Shown here one piece after another: positions 33,610-42,058 of a stretch of 54,061 nucleotides of DNA. Numbering within the stretch: the stretch's first letter is position 1; the number at the start of each line of letters is the position of its first letter. A model generated the notes under the pieces. The model saw only the letters and a list, made by a program, of their open reading frames with translations, had not been told where the DNA came from and ran no database searches. The stretch comes from Clostridia bacterium (lineage in GTDB: Bacteria; Bacillota; Clostridia; Oscillospirales; CAG-272). The position numbers and the translations under genes were made by a program. Where the stretch lies: contig JAFTST010000032.1 of NCBI GenBank assembly GCA_017467165.1, positions 1 through 54,061 of the forward strand, in the 5' to 3' direction.

Positions 33610-35318
33610 GAAAGACATTACTGAAGATTTTAACAGTTGCTCTATGTACGGTTATGTTAGCAGGTATATTTCCCCGTGAGGCGCTTGGCGCCGATGCCAA
33701 AGAGGACAGAGAGATGAGATATTCCGACGTCGGAGCAAGAGGCGTCTGGCACAGACCCAACTCGAGCGGAAGAGAGACCACTCTCGAGGGGCTCTTGGGC
33801 GTTCTTGACGAGATGAAGAGCGCGGGCATCAATATGGTGTTCCTTGAGACCTTTTATCACGGAATGACGGTGTTCAGGACCAATCTGGTTCCATATTACA
33901 GCGGATTTGAAAAATTTGACTATGGCGAGTATCCCGATTATCTCACAGCCTTCGCCACAGAGGCGGAAAAGAGGGGAATTGAGGTTCACGCGTGGGTAGA
34001 GAGCTTTTATCTCGGAGTTAACGAAAGCGCCACCCTTGTCAGATACCACCCCGACTGGATGCTGATAAATGAATCCGGACGGATAAATCACGCGACCGAG
34101 GGCGCGGAGCTCGGCGGATATCTCTTCTATGACCCCGCGAATCCAGCGGTGAGAGAGTATATTCTGAGGTTCTACGACGAGCTGCTCACAAGAGTACCCG
34201 CGGTGAAGGGCTTGAACCTTGACTACGTGCGCTATCCCGTATCCGATTTCTATTCGGGCACGGACACGGGCTACACCGACGTATCAATGTCGGGATTTGC
34301 CGGGAAATACGGACTTTCCGCACAAGAGGGCATTTCAGCCTTCAAGGCACAGATAAGAGATAATTTGCTCGTTGACGAGTGGATAAAATACCGCGCTGAC
34401 CAGGTCACGACCTTCGTCGGTCAGGTTTCGGAGATGGTGAATGAAAAGCACAGTGACGCTATTATCTCCGTCGCCATTCACCCGGATATAAGCAGCGCCT
34501 ACAACCAGAAAAAGCAGGATTTTCTCACCTGGATAGAAAACGGATATATAGACGTAGTTACTCCTATGGTGTACTACTACGGCGCATCTCAGATATCCTC
34601 CGCGCTTCGAGAGATGCTCGCGAGATTTCAGGGAGTGTACTGTTACAGCGGATTATATACCACCTATCACAATCAGTCGGTAGACGAGCTTGAGGCTCAT
34701 ATCGGCGCGAGTGACAGCTCGGGCGCTGACGGCTTCGTCCTGTTCGAGTCGGTCAAAACCTTCTTTAATCCCTCGCAGGACTACGCGGGATATTTATCGG
34801 AGAGCTACGGCGTTGCCTCGGCTCTTCCTCATTGGAGCTCGGATAGGCTGATTTCGGCGTTTTCGGACGTGATAGCCGCCAGACTTCTTGCGGGTGGCGC
34901 TGACAGCGAGTCTGTGAGTGTCTTCCGTCAAGAGATGGAGCGCATCTCCGAGATTGGAGAGGGAAGCAGAGAGAGCCTTGAGTGCATCTCGCGCGAGCTT
35001 GTCGGGCTTCGGGACGGACTTTCCGGAGTAGTCGGAGGGTCGGATACCTCGGACGCCAAGGCTCAGCTCGACCTACTTGTCAGCTATATCGAGCTGAGAG
35101 AGGCAAGACTGTCAAGCAAGGGCTTTTGGGATAGCACAGAGCCGCCTTTTCAGGGGGACGACACTGAAAATCCCGACGATAACGATAGCTCGGGTGATTC
35201 AGACAGCGGCGACAGCTCCGAGGAGGGCTCCGGAAAGACGGGGCTTTGGGAATTTTTCAGGAATTTAATAGAAAGAATAATAAATTGGTTCAAAAAAGTA
35301 TTTAATACTGGGGGGTAA
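33606..35318 (+). CDS. Secreted GHL10 family-10-like glycosyl hydrolase with amphipathic tail
   Basis: A 570-residue protein with a Sec signal peptide (about 1-29, ending near ALGA). The GHL10 barrel (about 40-400) is a close paralogue of the preceding gene: GVWHRPNSSGRE, VFLETFYHGM, HAWVESFYLG and KGLNLDYVRYP. A helical region follows (about 410-510), then an Asp/Ser/Glu/Gly-rich linker and a final segment, FFRNLIERIINWFKKVF, with alternating hydrophobic and basic residues. That tail recurs in two other secreted proteins of the locus and may hold the enzyme at the cell surface. Its start overlaps the upstream stop by 4 bases. Confidence 0.87.
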   Translation: MRKTLLKILTVALCTVMLAGIFPREALGADAKEDREMRYSDVGARGVWHRPNSSGRETTLEGLLGVLDEMKSAGINMVFLETFYHGMTVFRTNLVPYYSGFEKFDYGEYPDYLTAFATEAEKRGIEVHAWVESFYLGVNESATLVRYHPDWMLINESGRINHATEGAELGGYLFYDPANPAVREYILRFYDELLTRVPAVKGLNLDYVRYPVSDFYSGTDTGYTDVSMSGFAGKYGLSAQEGISAFKAQIRDNLLVDEWIKYRADQVTTFVGQVSEMVNEKHSDAIISVAIHPDISSAYNQKKQDFLTWIENGYIDVVTPMVYYYGASQISSALREMLARFQGVYCYSGLYTTYHNQSVDELEAHIGASDSSGADGFVLFESVKTFFNPSQDYAGYLSESYGVASALPHWSSDRLISAFSDVIAARLLAGGADSESVSVFRQEMERISEIGEGSRESLECISRELVGLRDGLSGVVGGSDTSDAKAQLDLLVSYIELREARLSSKGFWDSTEPPFQGDDTENPDDNDSSGDSDSGDSSEEGSGKTGLWEFFRNLIERIINWFKKVFNTGG

Positions 35319-35319
35319 G

Positions 35320-38300
35320 ATGAAAAGAAATCTAATCAAGCTTGGCGTTTTCCTTATCGCAGTAGCGCTTGTACTTTCGATGAGTATAGTTGCATTCGCT
35401 GCGGGAGAGGAATACACCCGCGACCTTACGGTGCGCGGAATAACGGTAAGCACGGGTGATAAAACGATAGACGGCGTCTATTCTGATCCCGTTGACTACT
35501 GGGAGGAGGTTGCCGCGGGCGCTTTGATGGATCACAAGATTCTCTACGATGCCGTTGGCGAGCGCGACTCGATAATTTATACCGCCTTCTATCCCGATAC
35601 GACCACGGGACGCGAGGGAGCTTATACCGACTACGTTTTTGAGTTTGACGGTCAGAGCTACGTGGTTACCGCGATTAATACCGAGGGTGACGGCTCCACC
35701 TACATTCCCGTAGGAGGCTTCGTGCTTTCCCTCTATACCGCAGACCATCCCGATTTCGCTAAGGTCGGAGATATCGCGACTCTCGGAGGAGCGAAGCTCA
35801 CCATTCCCACCAAGGCTGTTGAATCCAAGGACGGAAAGAGAATAGCCATTGACTCAACCAACGGAAACCGCTCCGGCCCTATGGTTGTCTACTATGACAC
35901 CCAGTTCGGCGAAAAGACGGGCACTAACGTATGGGGCACCGAGGTTATCTGTCAGTTTAACTTTGATAAAAACACATTCGAGGTCGTAGGCCTTCGTGAT
36001 TTCGGCGAGGGTGACGATTCGGGCTCGTTCATTCCCGATAACGGCTTCGTTCTCAGCGCGTTCGGCCCCGGCTACCGCCAGCTTCTGTCGAAGGATATCC
36101 TCTTCGATATAGGAGATGAAATGAAGCTCGTAGGCTTTGACTACGTGAGATTTGGCGGCACGGTATACGGCACGTACGACCACGTCAATCCCACCAAGGA
36201 GTCCAACCCCGCAGGTATGGAAACACCCACCAGCGAGTTCGGCGCATTCCGCGGACCCGACCAGACTATCGTCTACAAGAGCGGCTGGAAGTATAAGGAG
36301 TCCACGGGCACGGGTACTAACGTGTACGGCTACGAGGCGGCTGTTGACGCTGACGGTATCGTCGTTGAGCTTGGCGTCAACGTTTCGAAAATCCCCGAGG
36401 GCGGCTACGTTATCTCGGGTCACGGAAAGGGACGCGACTTTATCCGCGCCAACTTCGTGCTCGGAGCAACCGTCGTGCTTGACGAGGAAAACAAGACCTA
36501 TTCGGTTTCAACGACCTTGAACAGCTATTATGAAACACTCGTGACGAGCGTTAACTCGGCTATTGACAGCGCCGAGGCGAGAATCAAGCAGCTCTACGAC
36601 GTCAACGCAGAGCTTATCCACGAAAACGTCGAGCTTGCCAAGAGCAGGTTTGAAAGCCTCAGGACTCTCAAGGAAGAGATAGAGAAGAGGCTCGAGGACC
36701 CCAACCTCACAGAGGACGAGCGTCTTAGCATGCTTATGAATTATAACAAGAACCAGGTTGAGATTGACAAGATACGTCAGAAGCTCATCGTGCTTTCCGC
36801 AGACAGCAACGCGCTCTCCGCGAGGGCAGTATGGCACAGACCTATCGAAACAACCTACGCGGAAATCAAGGAAAACGTCGAGATGTACAAGAGAATCGGC
36901 ATCAACCTCGTTTTCGTTGAAACTCTGTACAACGGCTACTCAACCTTCAGAAGCGAGGTTAAGGAGTTCCCCTACCACGTTAACCTTGCAAGCGCGTACA
37001 ACGACGGCAACGGTCACATCTACGACGACTACTTCTCCGCGTTCCTTGCCTGCTGTCTTGAAAACGGCATTGAGGTGCACGCGTGGGTAGAAAACTTCTA
37101 CGTTGGTCTTAAGCCCGACGCAGAGGTGCTGAAGCTCCATCCCGATTGGGTTATGTACAACGACAACGGCACCACCGTTCAGCGCAACGAGGGCGGTCCC
37201 TACTACTTCATCGACCCCGCCAATAAGGAGGTTCAGGATACTCTTATCAAGTATTACAACGAGCTTTTCAAGAAGCACCCCGAGGTAGCGGGACTTAACC
37301 TTGACTATATCCGTTATCCCGTTTCGGATAAGAGCGAGGACACGGGCTATACCATCGCCGCTATGAAGGGCTTCTACGACACTCTTGGCAAGGAGTTTAA
37401 CAGCTCTCAGCTTTCCGACAGAACCAAGATGTACAACAAGTTCAAGCAGCTCTTCGACAAGGACTATCTCCTTGGCGGACAGAAGGAGGCTGACGAAAAC
37501 TACGATAAGTGGGTAGAGTACCGTATGGGTGTTATCACCGAGTACGTCCGGAGAATCAAGGACGAGGTCAAGAAGCCCAACGGAATTATGCTCTCCACCT
37601 CGGTATTCGCTTCTCTCACCGAATCGACGGGAATGAAGAAGCAGGATTGGAAGTCATGGTTTAACAACGGCTGGATTGACATCGCGACTCCTATGGCGTA
37701 TTACACCGACGCCTCCGACGTCAACGCCAGAGTTTCCGATATGATACTTATGGGCGGCAACAACTGCCTGTACTACACGGGTATCGCCTCCTCGTACAGC
37801 GGTCTTCCCGCTTGGCAGAACAAGCTCCATATCGAGGCGTCCTACAATGCGGGCGCGCAGGGCTACGTAATATTCTGCTCAACTCAGATTCTCGGACACG
37901 CGGACGTTCAGGACGCGCTCTCGAGCGGTGTTAACAGCAAGTCGGCAGTTCTTCCTCACGCCGCTATCAGCGAGGTGCTTGCGGCGAGCTTCGGGGACAT
38001 TCTTGACAGGGCAGACAGGCTCTACATTCCCGCGGGCGGTATGACCGAGGAGAAGAGGGCGGCTCTGGCTGAGGCATTCTCCGAAATCGAGGGTATGTCG
38101 GCTAACGACGCCGTTGAAATCTACAAGATTTTCGCCAAGGTGCAGAATCTTACCAAGACCAGCGTTATCAAGGCTTACGCGAGCGGTTACTCCCGTCAGA
38201 GAATAATCGAGCAGCTCGAATACCTTGCAGATATACTCGACGCGAGAATTTCCATGCAGCTTATCTCGGACGGCGTTTGGGACCCCGAGAAGATTCCCAC

Positions 38301-38496
38301 AAGACCTACGGTCAACGAGAACGGAGTTACCTTCCCCGATACCACGCCCGATAATAACGAAACACCTAACCCCGACACAACCCCCGACGACGGCGGCTCC
38401 GAGGAAAACGAGGAGCCCGAGAAGGAAAACTTCTTCGTGAGAATCTGGCGCGCTATCGTTAACTTCTTCAAGAGACTCTTTGGCAAGAAGGAGTAA
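35320..38496 (+). CDS. Large secreted GHL10 hydrolase with N-terminal repeats and amphipathic tail
   Basis: A 1058-residue secreted protein with a signal peptide (about 1-28). Residues 30-400 contain three copies of a beta-rich unit marked by IPxxGFVLSxxG-type motifs (near 127, 236 and 359), probably carbohydrate-binding or accessory. A coiled-coil linker follows (about 400-490). The GHL10 barrel spans about 500-870, with AVWHRP, VFVETLYNGYS, HAWVENFYVG and AGLNLDYIRYP. The C-terminus has a helical region, a Pro/Asp/Asn/Glu-rich linker and the tail IWRAIVNFFKRLFGKKE. It starts 1 base after the previous gene. The substrate is unknown, and the third paralogue in a row implies tandem expansion. 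Confidence 0.87.
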   Translation: MKRNLIKLGVFLIAVALVLSMSIVAFAAGEEYTRDLTVRGITVSTGDKTIDGVYSDPVDYWEEVAAGALMDHKILYDAVGERDSIIYTAFYPDTTTGREGAYTDYVFEFDGQSYVVTAINTEGDGSTYIPVGGFVLSLYTADHPDFAKVGDIATLGGAKLTIPTKAVESKDGKRIAIDSTNGNRSGPMVVYYDTQFGEKTGTNVWGTEVICQFNFDKNTFEVVGLRDFGEGDDSGSFIPDNGFVLSAFGPGYRQLLSKDILFDIGDEMKLVGFDYVRFGGTVYGTYDHVNPTKESNPAGMETPTSEFGAFRGPDQTIVYKSGWKYKESTGTGTNVYGYEAAVDADGIVVELGVNVSKIPEGGYVISGHGKGRDFIRANFVLGATVVLDEENKTYSVSTTLNSYYETLVTSVNSAIDSAEARIKQLYDVNAELIHENVELAKSRFESLRTLKEEIEKRLEDPNLTEDERLSMLMNYNKNQVEIDKIRQKLIVLSADSNALSARAVWHRPIETTYAEIKENVEMYKRIGINLVFVETLYNGYSTFRSEVKEFPYHVNLASAYNDGNGHIYDDYFSAFLACCLENGIEVHAWVENFYVGLKPDAEVLKLHPDWVMYNDNGTTVQRNEGGPYYFIDPANKEVQDTLIKYYNELFKKHPEVAGLNLDYIRYPVSDKSEDTGYTIAAMKGFYDTLGKEFNSSQLSDRTKMYNKFKQLFDKDYLLGGQKEADENYDKWVEYRMGVITEYVRRIKDEVKKPNGIMLSTSVFASLTESTGMKKQDWKSWFNNGWIDIATPMAYYTDASDVNARVSDMILMGGNNCLYYTGIASSYSGLPAWQNKLHIEASYNAGAQGYVIFCSTQILGHADVQDALSSGVNSKSAVLPHAAISEVLAASFGDILDRADRLYIPAGGMTEEKRAALAEAFSEIEGMSANDAVEIYKIFAKVQNLTKTSVIKAYASGYSRQRIIEQLEYLADILDARISMQLISDGVWDPEKIPTRPTVNENGVTFPDTTPDNNETPNPDTTPDDGGSEENEEPEKENFFVRIWRAIVNFFKRLFGKKE

Positions 38497-38559
38497 GCGC
38501 ATAAGACCCATCGGATAACCCTTCGATAATCACCTTATTAATTAATGTAGGAAAAAGCG

Positions 38560-38597
38560 AGAGCCGCCTCGCGCGGCTCTTCGGTAGAGTATTTTTT
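38560..38597 (+). terminator. Probable partial terminator upstream of the repeat lipoprotein
   Basis: AGAGCCGC and GCGGCTCT (38560-38567 and 38573-38580) form a GC-rich stem. A run of six T follows only after 11 bases. Together with the odd palindrome GATGCCTGGCATC at 38598-38610, this gap may reset transcription before the highly expressed-looking lipoprotein gene. Confidence 0.5.
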
Positions 38598-38647
38598 GAT
38601 GCCTGGCATCTTTAAATAAAACATAAAAATAAAATTAGGAGGAACTT

Positions 38648-41600
38648 ATGAAAAAGTCAAGACTTTTGGCGTTAATCGCTCTTGTACTTGTTATGACGCT
38701 TATGTTCGTTATGACTTCCTGTAAGAAGGACGAACACGAGTGCCAGAACGTATGCGAAGAGTGCGGCAAGTGCACTAACGCCGACTGCACAGAGGACGCT
38801 TGTGCAGAAAAATGTCCCGGACACAAGCCCGCGGAGGAAAAGACTACACCCGTTATCACGGTTGAGCCCGCCGAGCTTGAAATTTACGCAGGCGAAGAGG
38901 TCGAGCTTATGTTCGGCGTTACCGTTTCCGACCCCGGCGACACCAACCCCAGCCTTATTATTGAGGACGACGGCGGATTTGACGCCGACGAGGAGGGTGT
39001 TTACACCATCACCTACAAGGCTGTCAATAAGTTTGGCGTAGCAACAACCGCAACCAGAAAGATCACCGTTCTTAAGGCTAAGTCGGCGCTCGTTCTCGCG
39101 GTTAAGGCTAATCTGCTCGGCGACACCAAGTGGCCCGCAGGACCTTATCTCAACTTTGCGAACGCTCTTTATCAGGAGATTACCGCTGATACCACCATCA
39201 ACACCGTAACCAGCGGCGTATTCCACAACACCTCGAGCGCGGCTGTCACCCTTACCGTATTCGGTGACTACGGCGAGGCTGCTATTATCGACGCTAACGG
39301 CGTTGTAATCGAGGGACGCGACGGCTCCGCAGGCAGAATTGTCAACGAGGCTAACCCCGTTCGTACCCAGAGCCCTCAGGGCGCGACCGTTGTAGTCGGC
39401 GGCGAGAACGTTCCCGTTGCTACAAACTTTGCTAAGAGCATGGTTGTTCCCGCAGGCGGCTTTGCAGTAGTAGTACAGACCGGCTACGCTGACAACGGCG
39501 GAAATAGCTTTGACGCTGACGGCCGTGGATTTATGGCTTACAACGTTATCAATCTCTATGGCAACGTAGTATCGCTTTATTGGGCTGATACCAATGAGGC
39601 TCTCACTACATACAAGGATCAGGCTCCCACTATTGAAAAGAACGAGGACATCGTTGTAGGCGTTGGCGAGCCCACCTTCGAGCTTGAGTCTGCAGTTCTT
39701 GCAGGTCTTATCGCGAAGGACGATAACGGCACCTTCGATCCCTCTGACGACGTGACTGTTACAGTAACAGTTAAGGACAACGGCGGCTTTGACATCAATA
39801 CCGTTGGTGAGTACAGAGTTATTATTACAGCGACAGACGGAACTAACGCCAAGGAAGCTGTAAGAGTCGTTAAGGTTATCTCCGATACTATCAAGATCGA
39901 GCTTAACGGAAAGACTCTCACCATCGAGAAGAGTAAATTCCTCTATAACACAGAAGTAAATGCTAATACCGCTCCCAGATACGCGGTTATCGTATTTGAT
40001 AAGACATTCGAGGGCACCTTCAAAACCAACGCATACGGCGCGGCTCTCGTTGTTGACCAGTACGGCAGACTCGTGAAGATTTACGACGGTGCTAACCTCG
40101 GCTACTATACCGCTGATGGCAAGGCTGCATCTGTTCACTTCACCACCGCTAACTATGCAGAAACCGCTTGGTCTGAGCTTGCAGAGGGCGAAACCCTTAT
40201 CATCTGTCCCAACGACGGCGGTGCTAACGCATCCCGCACATGGGCTCTCGGACACCGTCCCGTGAACTCTGAAGGCTCCATCGGTCAGGTTATCACCCTT
40301 CCCGGATTTACCTTTGGCGAGGCTCCTCACGAGTGTCAGGACGTCTGCCCCAAGTGCGGCAAGTGCACCTCCGACTGTGAGGACGCAGTATGCGCTGACA
40401 AGTGTGAGGGACACGCTCACGAGTGCGAGAGCGTTTGTGAGACCTGTGGCAAGTGCACCGACGCTGAGTGCACCGAGACCGCTTGCGCTGAGAAGTGCGA
40501 GTGCGTTCCCGCTCACGAGTGCGAGAGCGTATGTAAGTGGTGCGGCAAGTGCACCGATACCGAGTGCACCGAGACCGCTTGCGCTGAGAAGTGCGCAGGA
40601 CACGAATCCTCTATGCTCGTTTGGATTGGAACCAGCAAGCAGTATGAGGCTATCGAGGGCGCTTGGCTTTACAACACCGCGGTAACGACCTCCACTGCAG
40701 CTAACTACGCAGTCGTTGTATATGACAAGGGCTTTACCGGCGAGTTCACAACCAACGGCTACGGCGTAGCGGTAGTTCTTGACAAGTATGGCAAGATCAC
40801 CGAGGTTTACGACGGAGCTAACGTTGGCTACTGGCTTCCCGCAGGCAAGCAGGAGACCGCTCACTTCAATGCTAATACCTTCGCGACAACCGCTTGGTCC
40901 GAGCTTGAAGATGGCGAAACCCTCGTTATCTTCCCCAACGGATATGACGGAAACAAGGCTCGTCAGATAGGTCTTGACTCCCGTTTCCTCTTCGGTCAGA
41001 AGATGAATCTCAGCCAGGTTTCTTTCCTCAGCCCCGATAAGACCGTCTCTATCGGCACTAGCAAGACCTATACTGCACCCGAGGGCGCTTGGCTTCACAA
41101 CACCGCGGTAACGACCTCCACTGCAGCTAACTACGCATTCGTTATCTACGACAAGAGCTTTACCGGTGAGTTCACAACCAACGGCTACGGCGTAGCGGTA
41201 GTTCTTGACAAGTATGGCAAGATCACCGAGGTTTACGACGGAGCTAACGTTGGCTACTGGCTTCCCGCAGGCAAGCAAGAGACCGCTCACTTCAACGCTA
41301 ATACCTTCGCGACCGTTGCTTGGTCCGAGCTTGAAGAGGGTGAAACCCTCGTTATCTTCCCCAACGGCTACGATGGAAACAAGGCTCGTCAGATAGGTCT
41401 TGACTCCCGTTATCTCTTCGGTCAGAAGATGAACATTACCGACATTACCTTCGCTGTTCCTCACGAGTGCGAGAGCGTTTGCGCTACCTGCGGCAAGTGC
41501 ACCGACAAGGCTTGCGAGGAGGCAGTATGCGCTGCTAAGTGCGCATGCTTCACCGTTTCTATCGGCACCAGCAAGACTTATACTGCACCCGAGGGCGCAT

Positions 41601-41977
41601 GGCTTTACAACACCGCGGTAACGACCTCCACTGCAGCTAACTACGCATTCGTTATCTATGACAAGGGCTTCACCGGCGAGTTCACAACCAACGGCTACGG
41701 TGTAGCGGTAGTTCTTGACAGGTATGGCAAGATCACCGAGGTTTATGACGGAGCTAACGGCGGCTACTGGCTTCCCGCAGGCAAGCAGGCTACCGCTCAC
41801 TTTAACGTTAATAACTACGCGACAACCGCTTGGTCCGAGCTTGAAGAGGGCGAAACCCTCGTTATCTTCCCCAACGGATACGACGGAAACAAGGCTCGTC
41901 AGATAGGTCTTGACTCCCGTTATCTCTTCGGTCAGAAGATGAACCTTACCGGCTTTACCTTCGAGGTAGCTGAATAA
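38648..41977 (+). CDS. Large repeat lipoprotein with Cys-rich HEC motifs
   Basis: An 1109-residue lipoprotein; the lipobox is MTSC with Cys25. Residues 30-60 carry HECQNVCEECGKC, the first of five Cys-rich motifs (others near 561, 591, 623 and 939). Two Ig-like DUF5011/Big-type domains follow (about 65-140 and 320-410). Four copies of a roughly 135-residue domain occupy about 415-550, 655-794, 799-937 and 968-1109. Copies 2-4 are nearly identical even at the nucleotide level, with YNTAVTTSTAANYA, GEFTTNGYGVAVVLD and FPNGYDGNKARQIGLDSR. No catalytic motif is seen; a glycan-binding surface role is likely, given its neighbours. The HEC motifs could bind metal or form disulfides. Confidence 0.85.
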   Translation: MKKSRLLALIALVLVMTLMFVMTSCKKDEHECQNVCEECGKCTNADCTEDACAEKCPGHKPAEEKTTPVITVEPAELEIYAGEEVELMFGVTVSDPGDTNPSLIIEDDGGFDADEEGVYTITYKAVNKFGVATTATRKITVLKAKSALVLAVKANLLGDTKWPAGPYLNFANALYQEITADTTINTVTSGVFHNTSSAAVTLTVFGDYGEAAIIDANGVVIEGRDGSAGRIVNEANPVRTQSPQGATVVVGGENVPVATNFAKSMVVPAGGFAVVVQTGYADNGGNSFDADGRGFMAYNVINLYGNVVSLYWADTNEALTTYKDQAPTIEKNEDIVVGVGEPTFELESAVLAGLIAKDDNGTFDPSDDVTVTVTVKDNGGFDINTVGEYRVIITATDGTNAKEAVRVVKVISDTIKIELNGKTLTIEKSKFLYNTEVNANTAPRYAVIVFDKTFEGTFKTNAYGAALVVDQYGRLVKIYDGANLGYYTADGKAASVHFTTANYAETAWSELAEGETLIICPNDGGANASRTWALGHRPVNSEGSIGQVITLPGFTFGEAPHECQDVCPKCGKCTSDCEDAVCADKCEGHAHECESVCETCGKCTDAECTETACAEKCECVPAHECESVCKWCGKCTDTECTETACAEKCAGHESSMLVWIGTSKQYEAIEGAWLYNTAVTTSTAANYAVVVYDKGFTGEFTTNGYGVAVVLDKYGKITEVYDGANVGYWLPAGKQETAHFNANTFATTAWSELEDGETLVIFPNGYDGNKARQIGLDSRFLFGQKMNLSQVSFLSPDKTVSIGTSKTYTAPEGAWLHNTAVTTSTAANYAFVIYDKSFTGEFTTNGYGVAVVLDKYGKITEVYDGANVGYWLPAGKQETAHFNANTFATVAWSELEEGETLVIFPNGYDGNKARQIGLDSRYLFGQKMNITDITFAVPHECESVCATCGKCTDKACEEAVCAAKCACFTVSIGTSKTYTAPEGAWLYNTAVTTSTAANYAFVIYDKGFTGEFTTNGYGVAVVLDRYGKITEVYDGANGGYWLPAGKQATAHFNVNNYATTAWSELEEGETLVIFPNGYDGNKARQIGLDSRYLFGQKMNLTGFTFEVAE
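40612..41972 (+). repeat. Near-identical tandem repeats inside the lipoprotein gene
   Basis: Three units at about 40612-41030, 41042-41455 and 41552-41972 share long identical runs; for example, the stretch starting GGTAACGACCTCCACTGCAG recurs in each at the same place. An older, diverged copy lies at about 39890-40300. The high nucleotide identity implies recent duplication or gene conversion. Confidence 0.9.
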
Positions 41978-42011
41978 TCCGCTATAAGATTTATTTCCTT
42001 TAAAAAAATAC

Positions 42012-42037
42012 GCCCCGCTGCTCTCGGGCGGCGGGGC
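42012..42037 (+). other. GC-rich hairpin between lipoprotein and phosphodiester glycosidase genes
   Basis: GCCCCGC and GCGGGGC (42012-42018 and 42031-42037) form a strong stem without a T run, 22 bases ahead of the next ATG. It is more likely an RNA-stabilising or processing stem than a terminator. Confidence 0.55.
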
Positions 42038-42058
42038 ACACCCCAAAGGGAGCTTACA

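Noticed and set aside
40612..41972. CRISPR or mobile repeat array
   Set aside because: The repeats are about 420-510 bases apart, in frame and protein-coding, so they are protein domain duplications.
38672..42046. A 1124-codon open frame on the strand opposite the repeat lipoprotein
   Set aside because: It mirrors a repetitive, codon-biased gene, has no ribosome site or promoter and gives a low-complexity Leu/Val/Ser translation. It is a shadow of the real gene.
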